From contig NZ_JACHEE010000003.1 in assembly GCF_014207375.1 (NCBI RefSeq), forward strand, positions 1 to 64,000: a stretch of DNA of 64,000 nt. The letters are read 5' to 3'. Under the pieces are notes generated by a model. It saw only the letters and a list, made by a program, of their open reading frames with translations. It was not told the origin of the DNA and made no database searches. The DNA comes from Arthrobacter sp. AZCC_0090. GTDB lineage: Bacteria; Actinomycetota; Actinomycetes; Actinomycetales; Micrococcaceae. Within the stretch, counting starts at the first letter, position 1; each line of letters starts with the position of its first letter. A program made the position numbers and the translations under genes. This document shows, piece after piece, positions 50,642 through 58,602 of this stretch.

Positions 50642-51717
50642 TGACCGAAACCTCGTCCACTCCCACAGCGCCGGTGGGTGCCACGGAGATCCTCCTCGGG
50701 TTGAACACTTTCGGTGACGCCGGGGTGGACGGCGACGGCAATCCGAAACCGCACGCCCAGGTTTTGCGGGAGCTGCTGGCGGAAGCGGAACTGGCGGACG
50801 CCGTCGGGCTTCATGCCTTTGGTGTGGGGGAGCACCACCGCCGTGACTTCGCTGTCTCGGCACCCGAAGTGTTCCTTGCGGCCGCAGCTGCGAGGACGTC
50901 ACGGATCAGGCTCGGCTCGGCCGTGACGGTGCTCAGCTCCGACGACCCCATCCGGGTCTTCCAACGGTTCTCTACCGTTGACGCGCTCTCCAACGGTCGG
51001 GCGGAAGTGATGCTGGGCAGGGGTTCCTTTGTGGAATCGTTCCCCCTGTTTGGCCTGGATTTGGCGGACTACGAAGTCTTGTTCGAGGAAAAGCTCGAAC
51101 TGTTCGACAAGGTCCGGGAGCAAAAGCCCGTGCACTGGGAGGGCCGCACCCGGCCGAACGTGAACGGAATGAGCGTCTTTCCACCGCTGGAACACCACTT
51201 GCTGCCAACATGGATTGGTGTGGGCGGTACCCCTGAGTCGGTGTTGCGCTGCGCCCAATACGGCTATCCGATCATCTTCGCCATCATCGGCGGGGAATCG
51301 CGCCGCTTTGCCCCGCTGGTGAATCTGTACCGCGAGGCAATGGGGAAATACGGGCACACCATGCAGCAGATCGCCACGCACTCACCCGGCCATGTCGCTC
51401 CCACGGACGAGCAGGCCCGCGAGGAACTGTTCCCGCACTGGTTGGCCCAGCGCAACCGCATCGGAGCCGAACGCGGCTGGGGCCCGGCCAGCAGAGGCGA
51501 ATTCGACGCCATGTGCGGTCCCGAAGGCGCGCTCTACGTCGGTTCCCCGGAAACCGTCGCGCGGAAAATCCTGCTGTTGAAGCAGCATCTTGGCGTGGAC
51601 CGTTTCGACCTCAAATACAGCAACGGAACACTGCCCCACGAATCCATGATGCGTTCCATCGAACTCTTCGGCACCTTGGTGGCCCCACTGGTGGCCGAAC
51701 TGCTTGCCGACGCCTGA
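50641..51717 (+). CDS. LLM-class (luciferase-like) flavin-dependent oxidoreductase
   Basis: A 358-residue bacterial-luciferase-like TIM-barrel protein of the alkanal monooxygenase group: G-L-N-T-F-G-D-A-G, G-V-G-E-H-H-R-R-D-F, R-L-G-S-A-V-T-V-L-S-S-D-D-P-I-R-V, and V-E-V/M-L-G-R-G-S-F-type motifs, with a C-terminal R-F-D-L-K-Y-S helix. Such proteins use reduced FMN(H2) or F420. Its ATG overlaps the hemB stop by one base, so it is translated as part of the heme operon between hemB and hemL. No known heme step needs it; the role may be accidental co-transcription or an unknown oxidation. The substrate is unknown. Confidence 0.9.
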   Translation: MTETSSTPTAPVGATEILLGLNTFGDAGVDGDGNPKPHAQVLRELLAEAELADAVGLHAFGVGEHHRRDFAVSAPEVFLAAAAARTSRIRLGSAVTVLSSDDPIRVFQRFSTVDALSNGRAEVMLGRGSFVESFPLFGLDLADYEVLFEEKLELFDKVREQKPVHWEGRTRPNVNGMSVFPPLEHHLLPTWIGVGGTPESVLRCAQYGYPIIFAIIGGESRRFAPLVNLYREAMGKYGHTMQQIATHSPGHVAPTDEQAREELFPHWLAQRNRIGAERGWGPASRGEFDAMCGPEGALYVGSPETVARKILLLKQHLGVDRFDLKYSNGTLPHESMMRSIELFGTLVAPLVAELLADA

Positions 51718-51778
51718 GCGCGCCTGAACCGCCCAGCCGGTGCCTGGACTGCTCCGAATTCCTGAAAGAATGGACACC

Positions 51779-53098
51779 ATGACTTCACACACCCCTGTCT
51801 CCGACCAGCTGTTCGACCGCGCCCGTTCCCTGATGCCCGGCGGCGTCAACTCCCCGGTGCGCGCCTTCGGCTCAGTTGGCGGCACTCCGAAGTTCATGGT
51901 TTCCGCGAAGGGACCGTACCTGACCGATGCGGATGGTCGCGAGTACGTCGACCTCGTCTGCTCCTGGGGTCCGGCACTCCTGGGCCACGCGCACCCGGCC
52001 GTCCTCGACGCCGTCCACGCCGCCGTCGACCGCGGTTTGTCCTTTGGCGCGTCGACGCCGGATGAAGCAAACCTCGCCGCGATCGTCAAGGAACGCGTCT
52101 CCGCTGTGGAACGCATCCGCATGGTGTCCACGGGTACTGAGGCCACCATGACCGCCGTACGCTTGGCCCGCGGATTCACTGGCCGCAACCTGATCGTGAA
52201 GTTCGCCGGCTGCTACCACGGCCACCTCGATGGACTGCTCGCCGCGGCCGGCTCAGGCCTCGCGACCATGGCGTTGCCCGGTTCAGCCGGTGTCACTGAA
52301 GCTGCCGCTGCTGAAACCCTCGTCCTGCCGTACAACGACCTCGGCGCGGTGGAAGCCGCCTTCGCTGCGCACGGCAACAACATCGCGGCTGTCATCACGG
52401 AAGCTGCTCCCGCCAACATGGGTGTCGTCACGCCGAACGAGGGCTTCAACGCAGGGCTGTCCCGGATCACCCGCGAGCACGGCGCGCTGTTGATCCTCGA
52501 CGAGGTCCTCACCGGCTTCCGCACCGGCTACGCGGGCTACTGGGGCCTCACCGGCCGTCAGGAAGGCTGGATGCCGGACCTGCTGACCTTCGGCAAGGTT
52601 ATCGGTGGTGGTATGCCGACGGCGGCGCTCGGCGGGCGTGCCGACGTCATGGACTACCTTGCGCCCCTTGGCCCGGTCTACCAGGCGGGCACCTTGTCCG
52701 GGAACCCTGTAGCGATGGCCGCCGGTGTCGCCACCCTGACGCTCGCAACGCCCGAGGTCTACAGCTTCGTGGATGCCCGTTCGCTCGAACTCTCCGCGGC
52801 ACTTTCATCGGCACTGGACACCGCCGGCGTGGACCACTCGATCCAGCGCGCAGGGAACCTCTTCTCGGTGGCCTTCGGTACGTCGGCCAACGGCGTGCAC
52901 AACTACGCAGACGCGCAGGCCCAGGACGTCTTCCGTTATGCGCCGTTCTTCCACTCCATGCTCGACTCCGGTGTCTACCTGCCGCCGTCGGTCTTCGAAG
53001 CGTGGTTCCTGTCCGCTGCCCACGACGACGCCGCCATGAACCGGATCTTCGACGCACTTCCGGCCGCAGCCAAGGCTGCCGCGGAGGCGACTGCCTGA
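51779..53098 (+). CDS. hemL: Glutamate-1-semialdehyde 2,1-aminomutase
   Basis: A 439-residue PLP enzyme making 5-aminolevulinate from the HemA product. [12 protein letters not shown] is the N-terminal signature. The PLP Lys lies in [12 protein letters not shown] (about residue 280), and G-C-Y-H-G-H and [11 protein letters not shown] are conserved. ATG 51779 is chosen; in-frame ATG 51770 is possible. A hairpin follows the stop. Confidence 0.96.
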   Translation: MTSHTPVSDQLFDRARSLMPGGVNSPVRAFGSVGGTPKFMVSAKGPYLTDADGREYVDLVCSWGPALLGHAHPAVLDAVHAAVDRGLSFGASTPDEANLAAIVKERVSAVERIRMVSTGTEATMTAVRLARGFTGRNLIVKFAGCYHGHLDGLLAAAGSGLATMALPGSAGVTEAAAAETLVLPYNDLGAVEAAFAAHGNNIAAVITEAAPANMGVVTPNEGFNAGLSRITREHGALLILDEVLTGFRTGYAGYWGLTGRQEGWMPDLLTFGKVIGGGMPTAALGGRADVMDYLAPLGPVYQAGTLSGNPVAMAAGVATLTLATPEVYSFVDARSLELSAALSSALDTAGVDHSIQRAGNLFSVAFGTSANGVHNYADAQAQDVFRYAPFFHSMLDSGVYLPPSVFEAWFLSAAHDDAAMNRIFDALPAAAKAAAEATA

Positions 53099-53123
53099 CA
53101 AACAGCGCTTTTCCGACGTTTTG

Positions 53124-53165
53124 CAGCCTGCTCCTTGCACGCACCGCCGGGCCGGGAGCAGGCTG
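53124..53165 (+). terminator. Hairpin after hemL
   Basis: CAGCCTGCTCC (53124-53134) pairs perfectly with GGAGCAGGCTG (53155-53165) over a 20-base loop. It probably ends the heme operon, but no T run follows. It covers the possible GTG start at 53165 of the next gene. Confidence 0.55.
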
Positions 53166-53191
53166 TGGGCAACGATCGAATCGACAAGGCG

Positions 53192-54463
53192 ATGATTCAT
53201 CTGCTCAAGCCGTCCAGAATTTCTCTGCTCATTCTCTTGGCCCTGGTGACAGGGGTGTTTGTAGGCGTTGCGCGCTCTGACAGTGCCGACCGCGGCTTGT
53301 TGGCGGGCGGCGTCCCGGCCCAAGAGCGGGGTGCTCCGCAGGCGGCTCCGCCACCCGAGTTTTCCAACCCACCGGCTGAGGGGTCGCCGTCTGCTTCTGT
53401 TTCGCACACTGAGCCGCCGCCCGCTCCTCACCCGACGCCGGAACAACGGCTCGCGGCCTTGACCTTGGAACAGAGGGTAGGGCAGCTCTTCATGGTGGCA
53501 GCCAAGGCCGACGGAAGCGATGCCAGCACCGTGGCTGATCTCCTGAACAACCACGTGGGCAACATCTACCTGGCCGGACGCAGCCAAGCAGGCGTCGTGG
53601 CGACGGCGTCGATCGTGGCAAAACTGAAGACTGCCGTCTCGCCTGCCTCAACCCGCGGCTTGCCGCTGTTCGTCGCGACCGACCAGGAAGGCGGCTCCGT
53701 CCAAGTCCTCAGGGGGCCCGGTTTCCTGCCCATTCCAGCGGCCTTGGAGCAGGGCAATTCGAGCCCGGAACAGCTGCGCGCCGACGCCCGGGAGTGGGGA
53801 TCGGAGCTCCTGCAGGCCGGGGTGAATGTTGACCTGGCGCCCGTACTGGACACGGTTCCCAACCCTGATTTTGCTTCCTCGAACAAGCCTATTGGTGCGT
53901 TCCAGCGCGAGTACGGCTTCTCTGCGGCCGCGGTGTCCGAGCATGGGAACGCAATGGCGGCCGGGCTGCGGGACGCGGGGGTGGCACCGGTGGTCAAGCA
54001 CTTCCCCGGCATGGGACGCGTCAGCTTGAATACCGACGTTAGCGCCAATGTCCGCGACTCCGAAACAACCCGGACGGATCCTTACCTGATGCCGTTCAAG
54101 GCTGCGATCGACGGCGGACTCCGATGGGTCATGATTTCGAACGCGTATTACGACAAGATTGATCCCAACCATGTAGCACCCTTCTCACCCGTTATCATGC
54201 GCACCATGTTGCGGGCCGATGCAGGGTTCACCGGAATCATCGTGTCCGACGACCTGTGCAATGCCGTACAACTGTCGCCATGGCGCGTGGGGGACAGGGC
54301 CACGAATTTCATCGGTGCGGGCGGCACCATGGTTTTGTGCGCGGATACTGCATCCGTTCTGGTCATGTACAACCAGGTGTTGCAGCGGGCGAAGGCCGAT
54401 CTTGAATTCCGCAAAGCGGTGGATGCCGCGGCTCTGACTGTTCTCACGGTCAAGGCGGGGTAG
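53192..54463 (+). CDS. Glycoside hydrolase family 3 (NagZ-like) exported protein
   Basis: A protein of about 423 residues. It has an N-terminal signal/anchor helix (residues 8-25), a long Pro/Ala-rich linker, and from about residue 90 a GH3 catalytic barrel of the beta-N-acetylhexosaminidase type (E-Q-R-V-G-Q-L-F-M-V, F-V-A-T-D-Q-E-G-G-S-V-Q, V-N-V-D-L-A-P-V-L-D). The nucleophile Asp is likely in G-I-I-V-S-D-D-L. The usual K-H-F-P-G-H-G loop reads K-H-F-P-G-M-G-R, without the following D-x-H dyad. ATG 53192 is one of three starts (GTG 53165 and TTG 53135 are possible); the hairpin at 53165 argues against the earlier ones. It probably acts on cell-wall or envelope sugars. Confidence 0.8.
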   Translation: MIHLLKPSRISLLILLALVTGVFVGVARSDSADRGLLAGGVPAQERGAPQAAPPPEFSNPPAEGSPSASVSHTEPPPAPHPTPEQRLAALTLEQRVGQLFMVAAKADGSDASTVADLLNNHVGNIYLAGRSQAGVVATASIVAKLKTAVSPASTRGLPLFVATDQEGGSVQVLRGPGFLPIPAALEQGNSSPEQLRADAREWGSELLQAGVNVDLAPVLDTVPNPDFASSNKPIGAFQREYGFSAAAVSEHGNAMAAGLRDAGVAPVVKHFPGMGRVSLNTDVSANVRDSETTRTDPYLMPFKAAIDGGLRWVMISNAYYDKIDPNHVAPFSPVIMRTMLRADAGFTGIIVSDDLCNAVQLSPWRVGDRATNFIGAGGTMVLCADTASVLVMYNQVLQRAKADLEFRKAVDAAALTVLTVKAG

Positions 54464-54492
54464 GCCGGACGCGGGGTAGGCCGGACGCGAAA

Positions 54493-54556
54493 AATCCCCG
54501 GCTTCCGGGCGATTCACCACCGCATAGGTGGGTGTTTGGTCCGGGAGCCGGGGATT
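54493..54556. terminator. Bidirectional hairpin between GH3 gene and ABC operon
   Basis: AATCCCCGGCTTCCGG (54493-54508) pairs with 54541-54556 with one non-Watson-Crick pair, flanked by A and T rich bases. It lies between convergent genes and closes both transcripts. Confidence 0.75.
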
Positions 54557-54569
54557 CTCGTTGCTCAGC

Positions 54570-55307
54570 CTAGAGCACGTCCGAAAGGAAGCCCTTCAGG
54601 CGATCGGTCCGCGGCTCGGTGAAGAGCTGTTCGGGCGATCCTGTCTCCACGACGACGCCCGCATCCATGAACGTCACGGTGTCCGACACGTTCCTCGAGA
54701 AGCCCATCTCGTGGGTTACCACCACCATGGTCATGCCACCCTTGGCCAGATCGGTCATGAGCGCGAGCACGCCCTTGACCAGCTCAGGGTCCAAGGCCGA
54801 GGTTGCCTCGTCGAAGAACATGACCTCGGGCTTCATGGCCAGTGCGCGGGCAATGGCTACACGCTGTTGCTGTCCACCGGAGAGGTTGGCGGGCCGGGCA
54901 TCGGCTTTGTGCTTGAGTCCGACGAGGTCCAGCTGTGCCAGAGCCTCCTCACGGGCCCGCTCCTTGGACATACGGCGCAGCTTCCGCAGAGCCAGCGTGA
55001 TATTTTCCGCCACGGTCTTGTGGGGGAACAGGTTGAACTGCTGGAAGACCATGCCGATCCGCCGGCGCAATTCATCTGGATTGTCCTTGAGCACCGAACG
55101 GCCATCGAGCAAGATGTCGCCCTGCTCGGGTTCGATCAGCCGGTTCATGACCCGCAGAAGCGTGGACTTGCCCGAGCCGGAAGGGCCGATCACGGAAGCC
55201 GTGGTGCCCTTCTCGACGTGCAGGTCGATCCCGCGCAGGACACGGTTGGACCCAAACGACAAGTGGATGTTCTTTGCCGTCAGCGTTCCGGAAACGAACT
55301 CGCTCAT
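54570..55307 (-). CDS. Amino-acid ABC transporter ATPase
   Basis: A 245-residue polar amino-acid import ATPase. Walker A is G-P-S-G-S-G-K-S-T (about residues 41-49), the signature is [16 protein letters not shown], Walker B is [14 protein letters not shown], with Ala in place of the more usual Pro, and the switch His is in V-V-T-H-E-M-G-F. It is the third gene of a binding-protein, permease, ATPase operon and overlaps the permease gene by four bases. Confidence 0.92.
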   Translation of the reverse strand: MSEFVSGTLTAKNIHLSFGSNRVLRGIDLHVEKGTTASVIGPSGSGKSTLLRVMNRLIEPEQGDILLDGRSVLKDNPDELRRRIGMVFQQFNLFPHKTVAENITLALRKLRRMSKERAREEALAQLDLVGLKHKADARPANLSGGQQQRVAIARALAMKPEVMFFDEATSALDPELVKGVLALMTDLAKGGMTMVVVTHEMGFSRNVSDTVTFMDAGVVVETGSPEQLFTEPRTDRLKGFLSDVL

Positions 55308-56077
55308 GCCTGGGCTCCCTTTCCGACGACGGCGGCAGCCTCGTCCGGTTCTTTCTTCTCTGGGCGTCCGGAGCGTAGGCGGCGGTCAATCCAGTTCACG
55401 AAGTGCGTCAACGGAATGGTCAGCGCGAGGTAGAAGATCGCCGCCGCCACGTATGGCGACAAGTTTCCACTGGTGGACGCCGCGTCTTTGCCGATTTGGA
55501 AGATCTCGCGCTCCGTGGCTACGAGGCCCAGGAGGAAGACCAAAGACGATTCCTTGATGAGGGCGATGAACTGGTTCACCAGCGCAGGCAGAACCCGCCG
55601 AACACCCTGGGGGACCACCACGAGCCGCATGGCAGGGCCGTAGCCGAACCCCAGGGCGCGCGTGGCCTCGAGTTGCCCCTTGTCCACGCTCTGGATGCCG
55701 GAGCGGAAGATCTCACCGATGTAGGCGCCTGACATCAGGGACAGCGCCGCGATAGCCATCGGATACGGGCTCGTGGAACCGGACAACTGACGGATGATCG
55801 GTCCGAAACCAAGGCCGATCACCAGAATGGTGAGGACCGGAGGGAGGCCACGCAGGATATCGGTGTACACGCGGGCGATCCACCGAGCCACCGGGTTCCG
55901 GGAGATCCCCATGAGGGCGAGCAGCATACCGAGCACCGTACCGATGACACCGGACGTGACGGCCAAAACGAGCGTGTTCGGCAGCCCGACGGCGAACATC
56001 TTGGGAAGGACTTCGCCTATCGCCTTCCAATCAAGGAAGGTCTCGCCGAGTTGTTTGAGGATTTCCTGGAGATCCAT
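55304..56077 (-). CDS. Amino-acid ABC transporter permease
   Basis: A 257-residue permease with five membrane segments and the coupling loop [23 protein letters not shown] (separated). It is a single permease, so the channel is a homodimer, unlike the gluCD pair. Its C-terminal tail is charged (R-P-E-K-K-E-P-D-E). It begins 12 bases after the binding-protein stop. Confidence 0.9.
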   Translation of the reverse strand: MDLQEILKQLGETFLDWKAIGEVLPKMFAVGLPNTLVLAVTSGVIGTVLGMLLALMGISRNPVARWIARVYTDILRGLPPVLTILVIGLGFGPIIRQLSGSTSPYPMAIAALSLMSGAYIGEIFRSGIQSVDKGQLEATRALGFGYGPAMRLVVVPQGVRRVLPALVNQFIALIKESSLVFLLGLVATEREIFQIGKDAASTSGNLSPYVAAAIFYLALTIPLTHFVNWIDRRLRSGRPEKKEPDEAAAVVGKGAQA

Positions 56078-56089
56078 GGAACGCCTGGG

Positions 56090-57043
56090 TTACTTGGCGG
56101 GGATCTGGACGGCCTTGCTGCCCGGCTTCCAGCCCTGCGGGGTCTGCTCCGCCGTGGTCGGGCGGTCCTTGTACCACTCGGCCGTCAGCTTGGTCCACGT
56201 ACCGTCCGCGATCACGGCATCAAGGCCGGAGTTGAGGGCGTCGATCAGGGGCTGGTTGTCCTTGTTCACGGCCCAGGCAGTGAAGTTCTGGGTGTTGACG
56301 ACCTTTTCGGCGATCTTCGTGTTGTCGCCGTCCTTGACCTGGCCGGTAGCCTGCTGCGACGGGGCGACCCAGGCGTCAACCTGGCCGCTCTTCACGTTGG
56401 CGTAAACCGTGTTGTAGTCCGGGAAGCGGACAGGCTCAAGCTTGAGCGTGTTGGTGACGTAGTCGTCCTGGACCGTTCCCTGGACAACGCCGATACGGAC
56501 GCCGGACTTGAGGTCCGCGAAGCCCTTGACCTGCGAGTTGGTCTTGGTGACGACTGCCATGTAACCGAAGTCGTAGCCATTGGTGAAGCCGACCGTTTCG
56601 CGGCGCTTGTCCGTGGTGGAGATCGAGGAGGATCCGACGTCGAACTGCTTGTTCTTGACCTGGGAGAGCAGCGCGGAGAAGTCAGTGGAGGCGAACTCGA
56701 CCTTGAGGCCAAGCTTGGCGCCAACGGCGCGCAGGAGCTCGTTGTCGTAGCCGGTGAACTTGCCCGAGGGGTCAATGAAGATGTTCGGCGGGGCGTCCGA
56801 GAGAGTGCCGACGCGCAGGGTGCCGTCGGTGAGGAGGCCCAGCTTGGACTTGTCGATCTTGTCCAGCGGAGTGACGTCCTTGGTGGTGTATTTGTCCAGC
56901 GTCTTCTGGTCGCTGCCGGCAAGGGCATCGGTTGGCGAGGCGCTGCTGGTACTGCCCGCTCCACCACCGCAGGCGGCGAGCGAGACGGCGAGGACTGCAG
57001 CCACAGGGACAGCAGAGAACCACTTCAGGGCTTTGATTTTCAT
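56090..57043 (-). CDS. Amino-acid ABC transporter binding lipoprotein
   Basis: A lipoprotein of about 317 residues with signal peptide and lipobox L-A-A-C at Cys25, followed by a Gly/Ser-rich linker. The body is a family-3 solute-binding fold (L-R-V-G-T-L-S-D-A-P-P-N-I-F, F-T-G-Y-D-N-E-L-L, F-D-V-G-S-S-S-I-S-T-T). ATG 57043 follows GAAAGTGAT; the longer start at 57061 lacks a ribosome binding site. The ligand is probably a polar amino acid or its derivative, not further determinable. It is the first gene of the three-gene operon. Confidence 0.88.
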   Translation of the reverse strand: MKIKALKWFSAVPVAAVLAVSLAACGGGAGSTSSASPTDALAGSDQKTLDKYTTKDVTPLDKIDKSKLGLLTDGTLRVGTLSDAPPNIFIDPSGKFTGYDNELLRAVGAKLGLKVEFASTDFSALLSQVKNKQFDVGSSSISTTDKRRETVGFTNGYDFGYMAVVTKTNSQVKGFADLKSGVRIGVVQGTVQDDYVTNTLKLEPVRFPDYNTVYANVKSGQVDAWVAPSQQATGQVKDGDNTKIAEKVVNTQNFTAWAVNKDNQPLIDALNSGLDAVIADGTWTKLTAEWYKDRPTTAEQTPQGWKPGSKAVQIPAK

Positions 57044-57386
57044 CAAGCAAATCACTTTCATCGGGGAACACGCGTTCGTATCGAGACGGGCGGGGAACGC
57101 AGCCTAAGCAGGTTTGGGCCGCAATATCAGAACTCGACCCGCCAAACTTAATTATGTCATCCGCGTATTCGAGGATGAATTGACGACGATATGGTGCGTG
57201 ATTCTGAGAAACTCCGAATTAAATTCACCAATGATTGGGAATTACCCCTGAAGTGCCGTGTCTCTGGGTATCAAAGGGGAATCCGTGACTGACGTCCAGC
57301 TGGCATTCAGGCAGCGAAGGGCAATGTGACGTGCATCCCATCATGCGGACGCTGGAGAAGCGTCCAGTCCGTGGACCCTGAAGCCC
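57044..57386. promoter_or_regulatory. Gap between the ABC operon and exonuclease gene
   Basis: The 343 bases contain no gene I can support. An A+T-rich part at about 57138-57250 should hold the promoter of the leftward ABC operon, but I see no clear -35/-10 pair. GGACGCT/AGCGTCC (57347-57353/57359-57365) is a 7-bp hairpin just after the exonuclease stop. A short rightward frame (57285-57329, GTG after AAAGGGGA, 14 codons) has a good ribosome binding site but no known relative. Confidence 0.5.
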
Positions 57387-58097
57387 CTAGAAGTCTCCGC
57401 GGCTGGCGTCTTCCGGGGGAAGCACCGGCCAGTTGCCTTCAATGACAGCCGTTGGTTTGGTTCGGCGCAAGTAGGTCTGGAAATCGGCTGCTTGGGCGGC
57501 GGCCCAATCAACCTGGAGGTGGTGCAGCTTGGAAGCGGGCATCTGCAGCTTGGGGAACTTTCCGGCCATCGCGTCAAGGACGCGCAGGGTGGCAAGGGCA
57601 TCTGCGGCGGAGGTATGGGCGTTGTCCAGGTTCACGCCGTACTCCTCGCACAACGCGGTCAGGGTCCGTTTGCCCTTGCGGTACCGGTCAACCTGCTTGT
57701 TCATAACGTAGGGGTCAAGCACGGGGAAGCGGGTCAGTTGTGGAACTCCGTAGCGGGCCGATTCGGCGGCCAAGACCGTGAAGTCGTAGCTGGCGTTGAA
57801 CGCAATGACCGGCACGCCGTCGTCGAACAGGTCCTGGAGTGCGGCCGCAACCTCACGCGTGACCTCTGCGGCCGGCCGGCCTTCGGCCTTCGCCTTTTCC
57901 GTGGTGATGCCGTGGATCTCGCTGGCTTCCAAGGGGATCTCTACACCGGGGTCCGCCAACCATTCAAGCTCTTTGATGACGCCGCCATTGTCATCCACGA
58001 CCGTGACGGAAGCGGTGACGATCCTCGCGGAACGGGAGTTCCGTCCCGTGGTTTCGAGGTCAAACGCGGCGCGGGGGAGGGTGTTCCAGGAGCTCAT
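57387..58097 (-). CDS. DnaQ-like 3'-5' exonuclease (DEDDh)
   Basis: A 236-residue nuclease of the DnaQ/RNase T-like fold. The metal-binding residues appear in order: A-F-D-L-E-T-T-G (Asp and Glu, about residues 13-15), F-N-A-S-Y-D-F (Asp, about 105), and H-T-S-A-A-D-A (His and Asp, about 160-165), giving the DEDDh type. It is similar in size to stand-alone actinobacterial proofreading-like exonucleases rather than a polymerase subunit. It is divergent from the ATL-adnAB group, across 88 bases. Role: probably DNA or RNA end trimming in repair. Confidence 0.88.
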   Translation of the reverse strand: MSSWNTLPRAAFDLETTGRNSRSARIVTASVTVVDDNGGVIKELEWLADPGVEIPLEASEIHGITTEKAKAEGRPAAEVTREVAAALQDLFDDGVPVIAFNASYDFTVLAAESARYGVPQLTRFPVLDPYVMNKQVDRYRKGKRTLTALCEEYGVNLDNAHTSAADALATLRVLDAMAGKFPKLQMPASKLHHLQVDWAAAQAADFQTYLRRTKPTAVIEGNWPVLPPEDASRGDF

Positions 58098-58185
58098 GCT
58101 TCAACGCTACCGGCGCCCTCCGACAAGAACCGGACCGACACTCCCTCTGCCGCGATACGGCGGACTATGACGATACGCTGGTGGC

Positions 58186-58602
58186 ATGCGGATGGAGTTT
58201 GTGACGGCGGTGCTGGCCGTCGTGGATCTCATGCCGCCCGGGGTAGCCGTGTCCTATGGGGACGTTGCCGAGCTTCTGGGCTCCGGTGGTCCCCGGCAGA
58301 TCGGATCCGTCATGAGTCATCACGGGAGCGCCGTGGCCTGGTGGCGCGTTCTTCGCGCCAGCGGTGAGGCTCCGCCGGGCCTCGAAGCGGAAGCGCTGCG
58401 CCACTACTTGGACGAGGGAACGCCCCTGCACGGCGCTTACGCAGACTATCTGCGGACTGGCGAAGGCCGCTGGAGGGTCAATCTGGGCGTTGCCCGGTGG
58501 GCTCCGACGGATCAGGATTTCGACTCTATCGATGTGATCTCTGAGCAACTCGAGCGTGAGCTCCATAAATTGTCGGTGCCCGATGATGAAATGACTGTGT
58601 GA
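58186..58602 (+). CDS. Alkyltransferase-like protein (ATL)
   Basis: A 138-residue protein related to the DNA-binding domain of O6-methylguanine-DNA methyltransferase (P-P-G-V-A-V-S-Y-G-D-V-A, then G-G-P-R-Q-I-G-S-V-M). The reactive P-C-H-R motif is replaced by A-W-W-R-V-L-R-A-S-G, the Trp-for-Cys exchange that defines ATL proteins, which bind O6-alkylguanine and flag it to nucleotide excision repair instead of repairing it directly. Its stop overlaps the GTG of adnA by four bases. The mycobacterial order (Rv3204 beside adnA/adnB) is comparable. Confidence 0.9.
   Translation: MRMEFVTAVLAVVDLMPPGVAVSYGDVAELLGSGGPRQIGSVMSHHGSAVAWWRVLRASGEAPPGLEAEALRHYLDEGTPLHGAYADYLRTGEGRWRVNLGVARWAPTDQDFDSIDVISEQLERELHKLSVPDDEMTV

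Noticed and set aside
57285..57329. 14-codon rightward frame with good ribosome binding site
   Set aside because: It is too short to support without expression data. It lies opposite to the promoter side of the leftward ABC operon and leads to no downstream gene on its strand.
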